From the NCBI GenBank assembly GCA_037176845.1, contig JAYKXP010000002.1, positions 682,001 through 746,000 on the forward strand: a DNA stretch of 64,000 nt, given 5' to 3'. This stretch comes from Paramarasmius palmivorus (taxonomy: Eukaryota; Basidiomycota; Agaricomycetes; Agaricales; Marasmiaceae). Made by a program: the position numbers and the translations under genes. Under the pieces are notes generated by a model that saw nothing but the letters and a program-made list of their open reading frames with translations, had not been told where the DNA came from and did not search any database. The first letter of the stretch is position 1, and the number at the start of each line of letters is the position of its first letter. Shown here one piece after another: positions 56,477 to 64,000 of the stretch.

Positions 56477-57475
56477 AACGCTAGCAGGATGGAGAAACAT
56501 GGGCGGTTTTCATCTCCTTCGGCTTAGAACCGCGGGCCCATTGTTTTCGGGTAGATCGTAACGTATTGTCCATTGCTGCTGCCAGAGGTGGCGCGTAATA
56601 TTTTTGTAAACCTCTCGTACAATCATGTGTATCCCTAGTGTATCTCTGATCAAAGATAAAATATTGGTGACCTAATAATCGTAGTTGATTTGTATTCACA
56701 GTTCAAACCTTTGAATGTCTGAGAGAGAACACCAGATAGGTGGCCTAATAAGAGACCGGTGGGAAATTTCGGAGATCCGGAGATGATGAACCGGCTTTCC
56801 GGAGGTCGCATGTTATCGTTCTTCGCCTCTCCTGCCGCCATTGCGATTGTAGGTCTATGTAAGGTGCGCAAGTTGCTGCTCTCAGACAGCTAGATACATC
56901 TAGATATCTGAGTTTACTGTGTAGGAACGCTCAATTGGCCGGAGCGCCCGAGACCAGGGAAAGTCCCTCACATCACTTTTGTCAATTGAAATTTGCAAAG
57001 CAGATCCTGACAACGGCGCGAGATTGAATGGAGCAGGATCATGAAGCGCATCGCATCGCCAGCACATCCATCTTTTCGAGCAGAGCCACTGCTGTAGAAT
57101 GCCATTCAGATGGCCGAAACACTGGAGGCGGCGGGAGTCTGCGAAGATCATCAGTTCTATTTTCGTATCACAAGGAGACCGCCTTCTGGAATCCTGCCTG
57201 TGATTCGCGAGTGTTGAAGATTCCACCTTTTGGATTGGCAACGTCAAAGCACCGTTTCAGAAGATGTAATAAGCGCTCGAGCTGTCGACGGCAGAGTCGC
57301 CAAAGTTCCGGTGATAGGCGACGCGACCCGAAGCTCCCGAATTCGTTCAATCAGTGTCTGATGGGACATTGTGTTAACTTACATATCGCATTTCGGCGGT
57401 TACATATGTACAGCGAATGACACTGGAACTATCACAAGGCCCTTTTTCCTGTCCTCCCCCTCCGTCACGACCCCC
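56477..57475. other. Intergenic between members D and E
   Basis: No supported gene. Contains the 3' end of D and the promoter of E, with CT-rich sequence just before 57476. Confidence 0.5.
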
Positions 57476-58550
57476 ATGGAATCCCTCCCTCTCCTTCACC
57501 TTTTAATCCAGCTCCTCTCCCTTTTCACGCTGGTCGTTGCTGTTCAGCAAATCCGGATTGTTGACGACCAACAGGGCAATTCGGATACTTTCACTCTCAG
57601 TTACGTGCCCGCCGACCAATGGAGCCCCCATGGTAATGGGAACCCTCCATGTGGACCTCCTAATTGCAACCTCGTCCCCAATTCTACTTTAGCCTACAAC
57701 GGAACATGGCACGATACGACTCGTAGTCTCTCCGGAGAGTTCTCCGTAGCCAAATCGATCGAGATTTCATTTATAGGTGAGTCGTTTGCGCACTGCATAA
57801 TGAACAAGGAACCAAACTTCCGATTTAAGGTGTCGCTTTGAAAATTTTTTGTATTCTCCCATCTAAAAGTGCTCAAGCCACAAAGAACACCAACCTCACA
57901 TTCACGTTGGATGGCCAAAACGCAACTTTTCAATACGACGAGAGTCAGTTGAGCGACGACTACCAATATAATATCTCGGTCTTTACCGCCATTAATCTGG
58001 TGAACACAAACCACACATTCATCATGCAAACCTCTACGGATAATGCGAACGCTGTTTTGTTCGACTATGCGGAATATACGTGCGTCCTCGCCCCATGACC
58101 GTCCAAAGATGTCTAACTCGACCCCCCAGGTACGATGACGAGGGAATCGTTGAATCTTCTGGGACTTCATCAAAGTCGAAAACTAATCTCCCTGCTATTC
58201 TTGGAGGTGTACTTGGCTCCCTACTCTTCCTGTGCCTGTCGACGTTGTTAGTGCTATATGCCCGTAAACGCCGTGCAGAAGTTAGAAGCCTGGAAGGAAG
58301 CAAACCAGATCCCTATTCCCAATTTCACCACGATCAGGTTTCGTCTCCTACGGCTTCTAGCCCAACAGACACCGGGAGCTTTGGGTACACCAGCCATACT
58401 CGCGATCCAAGTAATCCCACCATTACATCGATTCTGGAGAGCGGCGTAACTACGTTCCTCCAAGATAGTGGTGGACCTAGAAGCGTAGTTTCAGGGTCTG
58501 TCATTGACTACGAGCAAAAGGGACCGCCACCCGCATATACGGCGTCCTGA
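57476..58550 (+). CDS. Surface-protein family member E, transmembrane with PPxY tail
   Basis: Exons 57476-57776, 57830-58079 and 58130-58550 encode 323 residues. Signal peptide PLLHLLIQLLSLFTLVVAVQ, then RIVDDQQGNSDTFTLSYVP, a Cys motif CGPPNCNLVP, STLAYNGTWHDTT, ALKIFCILPSKSAQA, LTFTLDGQNATFQYD, DYQYNISVFTAINL and AVLFDYAEYT. The helix is LPAILGGVLGSLLFLCLSTL, followed by ARKRRAEVR and a Ser/Thr-rich tail closing with EQKGPPPAYTAS. Gene structure matches member D (same intron positions, 250-nt exon 2). An upstream ATG at 57371 lies before the signal peptide and is not favoured. Confidence 0.8.
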
Positions 58551-59268
58551 TGGCTGGTTCATTGCTGTAGGTGAAAGATCTGTTCTTTTTCCCATCAGGC
58601 TGGTGTTGATGTATTAACTGTGATCTGTAAAACAGGCATATATCGCATTCTCAACGTCCTATTCAATACCCGTTCTCTGTTTGTACATATGGCCGCATTG
58701 AAGGCCCTGGCTCTCCTCGTGTCTGGGTATCCTAATCGTGACAGCTTTCATGTATGCGCTGGTTTGTCTCGCTATGAGTCTATACATACTATAATACCAT
58801 CCTTTTTGCGGGTCGTCTCGCGCACACCACCACCTTCGTCTGAAGACTTTCGCTTTCTGGAAAGAAAGCCCAACGGTTGTATAGTAGTGGCTATTGTGGT
58901 GATCGGTGAGTATTGACTTTCTGTGTACCCTGCGCTGAATCTTGTCCCGCACATGTCTTGGATTGAAGCCTTCAAGTCGAGAGCAATCATAGCAAGATGT
59001 AATGCTGTGCCAGTCACGCCGGAGCACTGAATTTCCATTCCGTGACGTCGCTCAACCTGTGCCTCAAAGCCAACTACATATCCGGTCTGCTATGAATCTA
59101 AAACCCGTCCATGTCAGCGAAAAAATGAGGCGGATGAACGGGAGTTTGGCAAAGACTCCGAGTCCGTGTGGGGTAGATTGGAGGGGGAAAGCGGATGAGT
59201 CTCGGTTTATTATTGAAGCTTGAGGCCAACGCACCCCTATTATTTCAAAATGGAGGCACCAAAAACAA
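58551..59268. other. Intergenic
   Basis: No supported gene between member E and the TATA box at 59269. Confidence 0.4.
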
Positions 59269-59275
59269 TATAAAA
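59269..59275 (+). promoter_or_regulatory. TATA box of small gene at 59415
   Basis: TATAAAA 146 bp upstream of the ATG pair at 59415-59420. Confidence 0.5.
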
Positions 59276-59414
59276 GGTACTGCCCTTGAATCGCACCCCA
59301 ATACGCCCTTGTCACGAACCACCAACGACACCCACGACCCTCACGGATTTTGCAGCTTCGAGCCTCACTTTCAAGTTCGGCACTCTATACGGCAACTTCA
59401 CTACCTTCGAGTCC

Positions 59415-59687
59415 ATGATGTGTCTAGCTCATGATGCCACAGATGCGACTACTCAGGTCATTACCACACCCCCTGCGCCTATACGACCTGCGGATAACAT
59501 TCCGAGCCCCACCGCAAGCAGAATACGGACCTTGCACAAGAAGAAAAGCTCTACCGATCTCAGAGATGATTTCTACCGTGCTGCCGCTGCCGAGCTACAG
59601 GATCAAACTGGCATAGACCATGGAAGGACGAGAACGACCAGTGGTGCAAGTGCCAAAAGCGCAGATAACACACCGGCATCATCATGA
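59415..59687 (+). CDS. Small hypothetical protein
   Basis: Ninety residues in one exon from the first ATG after a TATA box. It starts MMCLAHDATDATTQVITTPP and has a central block ASRIRTLHKKKSSTDLRDDF followed by YRAAAAELQDQTG and a Ser/Ala-rich end. No signal peptide or domain recognised. It resembles the small gene at 1688 only in layout (TATA, short, basic). Confidence 0.45.
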   Translation: MMCLAHDATDATTQVITTPPAPIRPADNIPSPTASRIRTLHKKKSSTDLRDDFYRAAAAELQDQTGIDHGRTRTTSGASAKSADNTPASS

Positions 59688-60271
59688 GAGTAGACGCGTG
59701 GAAATTGGTGATGCATAATCTCGAGGCATTTCATGGTGAGTGTTTTCAATGTCTCTAACTGTGGCGTCAGTGCGCTCACATTGTTGTCACAGATTCTTAA
59801 AGATAGTGCACGAGTTGCTCGTCGACGAACACTCCCCCTCCCAAGTCTATTACCCCTGGATTGAGAGCGGCACGCTCCCTCTGTCGCGCATAGTACATTC
59901 CTTCAGACCTCGGGCGGATCTCTTCCGTCCTCACCTACGCACTCCATTTCTCACTTCTGACTCGTGCATGTCCGTCTTCATTCTCCATTGTCTGCTTTCC
60001 CGGCTGTAATTTGTACGCATCACTTTACATTGCTCCTATCCTCCTAAATGACGTTTTTCGTATTCTCTCCTTTCGCTCTTGCAATCCAAGCTCATCGTTG
60101 CTTTCTAATCATGTTCAGTTATGACTCTTGACGACTTTATGTGTTTGAAGATTTTGACTATCTTAGGTTCGATCAATGGACTATGTCGTGTAATTATGTT
60201 ATTGTAGAAAAGTTTCTATACAGCCATCATTTCCTTGAGTATTCGAGAGTTGGACGGACGTGGTCAATGCT
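59688..60271. other. Intergenic, convergent
   Basis: Between two genes that end toward each other. Nothing supported. Confidence 0.5.
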
Positions 60272-61798
60272 TTAAGAAAAGATTAGACTGATGGCAAATA
60301 GAGAGAACGTTAGACTCACCCATATTGGTTCAGTTTGACGGCAATTGACTTGCCCGACATCCGAGAACTGAGCCGGGAGACTTGTCTCCAACTTCAACCT
60401 GACCCCAGCACTTCTACAAGTATCAAAGAGGGGTGAGTCTAGAGGGATAGGTGGATCGGTGGCCTGATTAACAAGCGGAAATAGGACGAGACGTCGAAAT
60501 CTCCGCTTGAGAGAACGTGTTCTCTGGGTAGTGGATCCGTCGTCGCAGGCGCACTCGAATTCTCCTACAGGAGTGACACTCCTTGATCCAATGGCTTGAA
60601 GGAACTCGATGACCTTGTCCTCCTTTACCACATCCGGTAAGCAGCCCGCCAATCCCAAATATCTCAGCTTTTTGGCATGGTGTAGGTTTTCGAACAGTGC
60701 ACTCGTACACGTACCACGGCTGAGATACAGTCCACGCAAACCGTGCAGATGGAAGGGTAGAGAGTCGAGGAATCGATAATCAGCAGGGGGTATGTTGGCG
60801 TGGAAACTCAAGTATTTGAGTCTGGGACCTAACGAATACAAGGCACTCCTGGCCGCCTTTGGGTCCGTAATAGCATGATTAACGAGCAACTCGAGCGATT
60901 CAATAGACTTGCTGATGGCAGCGAGCAACGCTCTCAACGTGCCGTCAAATTTGGGCGAGATGATAGTGGCATAACGCAATGCTCGAGTGGAAGGAAAGAT
61001 CAATGAGCGCGATTCGAGAGCTCCAAGTTGATTAGGGAGAATCATAGAGAGGCGGTCGAGGTCTGGGGTTCGAGATAAGAAATGTGATAGATGGGTGACG
61101 TTACGGAATAGGCTGTCGTATCCTGTATGAGTGAACGTACGCAACGTTCGCAAGCCAGGACATCGGAGAATGACAGTCATAAGACGTTCCGATTCCTTCA
61201 TAGGATCGTGCTCGACACCAAACACGGGAGGACAGACGTGTACATTCAACGAGTCAAGGTTCTGCGTCTTCTTGAGGAACTCGTAGGCACGAAGCGGCGT
61301 TTCCGTGCTAAGCTCCAGTGAGAGGTGACGCAGTGACGCGCGAGCTACATCACTCATGTGAAGTGCATAGACAAGGCCATGGAATCTCTTCAGGATATGA
61401 GGACGTTGCTGACAGGTGTGATGGGATGGGGGTATCAATATGACGGTGTTGTACAGCACGTGGTATGCCAATGGGGACAAAACCTTGCATGTACGAGCGA
61501 CGGCGGAGAGGGTTTTGTTGTCTAAAAAACCAAAAATGTGTTCGAGAATCTCCGTACTGAATGATAAAGGAGATAGATTCTGCGATTCGTATCGGGATAT
61601 TGGTCTTTCCGAATTGGCACTCCTTTGCTTGGATTGTAATGAGTGATTGCTTCGCTTCCTCTGCCTCAACCTTGGTTTACTGGGTTTGGGTGTGAGAGGA
61701 AGTGGTTTATTCCTCCAATCCCGTGACGGAAGACCGTTGAACGGCTCCTGCGTTGAAGCAGATACCGAAGTTCTTCCGCTTTTGCTTCGAAAAGACAT
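60272..61798 (-). CDS. F-box protein with leucine-rich-like C-terminal region
   Basis: Likely substrate receptor of an SCF ubiquitin ligase. The frame encodes 508 residues from MSFRSKSGRTS; an ATG at 61855 adds 19. After a basic Pro/Ser N-terminus the F-box reads LSFSTEILEHIFGFLDNKTL, AVARTCKVLSPLAYHVLYNT. The remaining 380 residues contain spaced leucine strands such as LRHLSLELS, LDSLNVHVCP, LRTLRTFTHTGY, LKYLSFHANIP, LRGLYLSRGT and LRYLGLAGCLP, as in fungal F-box/LRR proteins. Near the end, GTGAGT at about 60318 and TTAAAG about 50 nt later could form a last intron, giving an end at EPIWH instead of the hydrophobic VSLTFSLFAISLIFS. Confidence 0.85.
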   Translation of the reverse strand: MSFRSKSGRTSVSASTQEPFNGLPSRDWRNKPLPLTPKPSKPRLRQRKRSNHSLQSKQRSANSERPISRYESQNLSPLSFSTEILEHIFGFLDNKTLSAVARTCKVLSPLAYHVLYNTVILIPPSHHTCQQRPHILKRFHGLVYALHMSDVARASLRHLSLELSTETPLRAYEFLKKTQNLDSLNVHVCPPVFGVEHDPMKESERLMTVILRCPGLRTLRTFTHTGYDSLFRNVTHLSHFLSRTPDLDRLSMILPNQLGALESRSLIFPSTRALRYATIISPKFDGTLRALLAAISKSIESLELLVNHAITDPKAARSALYSLGPRLKYLSFHANIPPADYRFLDSLPFHLHGLRGLYLSRGTCTSALFENLHHAKKLRYLGLAGCLPDVVKEDKVIEFLQAIGSRSVTPVGEFECACDDGSTTQRTRSLKRRFRRLVLFPLVNQATDPPIPLDSPLFDTCRSAGVRLKLETSLPAQFSDVGQVNCRQTEPIWVSLTFSLFAISLIFS

Positions 61799-63751
61799 AG
61801 AAAACGCGAGTTTTGGAGCTGTTTTTCGGAATACAAATAACTTTGTCAATAACATTAGGTAGCTCCAGAATGCTTGTTACTCACTTCGACTGATACGGCG
61901 GTGGGTGATGGTTGATTGAAAGAACTGATTCTAACGCGTTTTTAAACCCTTCGCTTTGACCAGGATATCTGATCTGATCCTAATTATTGTTCAAGCGCGG
62001 CTGGAGGAACAAAGAAAACCTAAACCTTAACACGTTGCATTGCAACCGCCTAAGTTGATGTAAAACAGGCTGTGCGAAAAACCTCACCAGCTAGTCTACC
62101 CACAGCTAAAGCAGGTTCCATGATACACGAATGAATTATCAGGGCATTAAGAAAAGCTGCTTCATTATAATCTTGACCGTAGAGGTGCCGTCAAGGTGTA
62201 TTTGTCGGGCTATAATTCGAAGTGAGCAGATGTGATATCAAGCTCGCTTCAGGAACGTACTGCAACGTGGAAACGGCATTTGCCGTGAGTTCCTTTCATC
62301 TGCCTGGAGCAGTGGCGGAGTCCAAGCAGGGATACACACAAAGCAGGGAATGCTATCCGAAAAGGTCTGAAGGTGATGGTGACGAAGGTGCGGAATATCC
62401 ATACTACAATGAGTTTCCTTATCCGCTCTTATGACAGCATGCGCAACACTAAGGTTGCTCTACGACCTATCAAGAATATAAGGACTCGGTAGCACCAAAC
62501 GCGGACCAACATATTACCATTTGTCTCGAGTTTTAACAGCTTCCTGAATCGTGTTTCCAGAACAAGATACCAGGCTCCTATTCCAAGTGACGTTGAGTAG
62601 GGGGTCAGATACATTTAACGACAGTACTTAAAGGCGTCCTACCTGACGTTTAGGTTGTGGAAAATGGACTTATCGGCACAACGTGCACTTCGTAAACAAA
62701 CTGTTCACTAGACTGATAAGAAACCCACAAGAAACCTACTCAGGAGTATTTAATTCAGTAGACGGCGGAATTGAATATTGGACGAACTTACTGCTCCGAG
62801 GCCCACTGGATGATACCGTGGCTTGTTTCTGGTGGAGCACTGACATACTCCAGCTCAATGTATCCTCAGACGACATCGCTTTTTCAGAACATCAAAACCG
62901 TGGCGGAATCGATGGGGTAAATCCAAGAGTTTCAGGGTGCCAAAGGAAGCGTTGTTTGTATAATATGAACTAGGGATGATGGTCTGTCCGGCAATCCAAG
63001 CGGTGAACACATTGACTGGGTCTTGTTTCGATGTTGTGCTCATGGGTGTTCACTATTTTGTCTACATAAATTAACGACGTGACGACACATAAAAGATGTG
63101 AAAATGGCAACACTTGCGAAGCACTCACCCAGCTACAGCAATCGCGAAATGGGTCTTCATTGATATTTTGCCCTGAATGTGAGAAGTGTACGCCGCCCAT
63201 ATGCCCTCGGTAACCCTGGATGGATCCAATTCAGCCGCCGACATCGAAACCGCATGAGAGGAACTGACGCAAAAAGACGAGTGTAAGACCTAGGTGATAT
63301 AGTTCCAACAAATCACGGCCTTCCAAAACGGTTTAGAGTGGTCCTTCTGTCCTTAGTTATAGACGCGATACGGTCTGTGTAGGGCTGAACGGGGCTAGTG
63401 CCGTACGATGTCGTACTGTATCCACTAAACCAGCGAACCTGAAGGTCCTGTATGCTACTAGCTTGTGCGCCCAGGTCGGAGACTCGCGGTGAGCTCGGGA
63501 ATATTGAATGTGTCCGCTGTATTTGAAGACTTTTCGGGATGTAGATCTAACGCGGAGAACGGTGGTGGACGGTGAGGAAGGAATAAATTCAAAAATTCCG
63601 CGGCTTCAAGTTTTGCATTCAGTACTAACCGGTACTAACACCTTGGCCTCATCTTGACCCCATTCTCCAAGGATATCCAGACTCACTTAAGAATGGACAC
63701 TAATTCAACCCGATACCGCATATTCTTATTCGCGACTCGGCGATTTCTGCG
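61799..63751. other. Long gene-poor stretch before the P450
   Basis: One minus-strand exon-like piece (63129-63244) reads MSAAELDPSRVTEGIWAAYT then SHIQGKISMKTHFAIAVAG and ends at a GTGAGT donor, but I found no convincing next exon. Other frames are short. Possibly a decayed or unmodelled gene. Confidence 0.35.
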
Positions 63752-64000
63752 ATGCTATTGACAGTCTGTGGATGCATCGCGCTAGCATGGCTCTACGTCA
63801 GGCTACATCGTCGTTTTCAGCTCCCACTACCTCCTGGTCCTTCTAGTTCTCTTCCTATCGTCGGAGTCCTTTGGGACCATCCAAAGACTGAGTTCTGGAA
63901 AACCTATGCAGATTGGGGGCGAAGATATGGTAAGCTCAAGTCAAGTTCGGTGCCTTCGTTCTAATCCAAGCTTGTTTTCACAGGTCCGAAAGGGCTTATT
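63752..64000 (+). CDS. Cytochrome P450, N-terminal part
   Basis: ER-anchored monooxygenase, cut by the right edge. Exon 1 63752-63929 starts with the anchor helix MLLTVCGCIALAWLYVRLH, then the Pro-rich hinge LPLPPGPSSSLPIVGVL and the helix EFWKTYADWGRRYG. A 54-nt intron (GTAAGC to TTTCACAG) leads to exon 2 at 63984 with PKGLI. The hinge and A-helix wording resemble fungal CYP families acting on secondary metabolites or xenobiotics (O-methylsterigmatocystin-oxidoreductase-like), but the haem-binding Cys region lies outside the window. Confidence 0.88.

Noticed and set aside
1..64000. CRISPR arrays, rRNA, bacterial-type operons or replication origins
   Set aside because: None seen; gene structure is eukaryotic throughout.

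Overview
This window looks like nuclear DNA of a mushroom-forming basidiomycete (Agaricomycetes). Nearly every gene is broken by short introns of about 47-90 nt with GT(A/G)NGT donors and CTNA-type branch sites. The conserved genes are eukaryotic and fungal, and the accessory genes (NACHT NTPases, a DUF7330-type protein, a Crinkler/RHS-like protein, 7-TM proteins, secreted surface proteins) are typical of agaric genomes. There are no operons. All exon models are hand-built from splice signals and reading frame.

Layout. 0-3.7 kb: 5' part of an importin-beta (Kap123/importin-4), a small basic protein and a pirin. 3.6-16 kb is an unstable accessory block. It holds a decayed NACHT gene, two nearly parallel sulfotransferase-like paralogs plus a third remnant, a kinase-like gene whose intron carries a 924-bp transposon, a Crinkler/RHS-like P-loop plus nuclease-like gene between long direct repeats, and a 7-TM protein. 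17-24.5 kb: an unknown intron-rich gene, a single-pass surface protein, MDM12 and an HCNGP/SAP30BP regulator sharing a 61-bp divergent promoter, and a large disordered protein. 25.5-28.6 kb: an intact-looking NACHT gene followed by a DUF7330-type gene. 29-38.4 kb: mitochondrial pyruvate dehydrogenase kinase, two uncharacterised loci, QCR6 with apparent 2-nt and 4-nt exons, and the Rab5 GEF VPS9. 38.5-45 kb: two intron-containing tRNA-Glu(UUC) genes bracketing two GPI-type surface proteins and a coiled-coil protein. 45-51 kb: a hypothetical protein, RPP40-like RNase P/MRP subunit and HMG-CoA synthase. 52.9-58.6 kb: three more members of the surface-protein family, now with a transmembrane helix and PPxY cytoplasmic tails. 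59-64 kb: a small protein, an F-box protein and the start of a cytochrome P450.

Main points. (1) A five-member surface family shares a GTWHD / FCI / LFDYA core and exists in GPI-anchored and transmembrane PPxY forms. (2) QCR6 needs a 2-nt and a 4-nt exon to encode its conserved C-terminus. (3) Five of roughly 80 modelled introns start with GC. (4) A transposon insertion with target-site duplication sits entirely inside a 60-nt host intron. (5) The Crinkler/RHS-like locus has long direct repeats, a nested 50-bp insertion with its empty site visible in the sister repeat, and a 30-bp inverted repeat inside the coding region.
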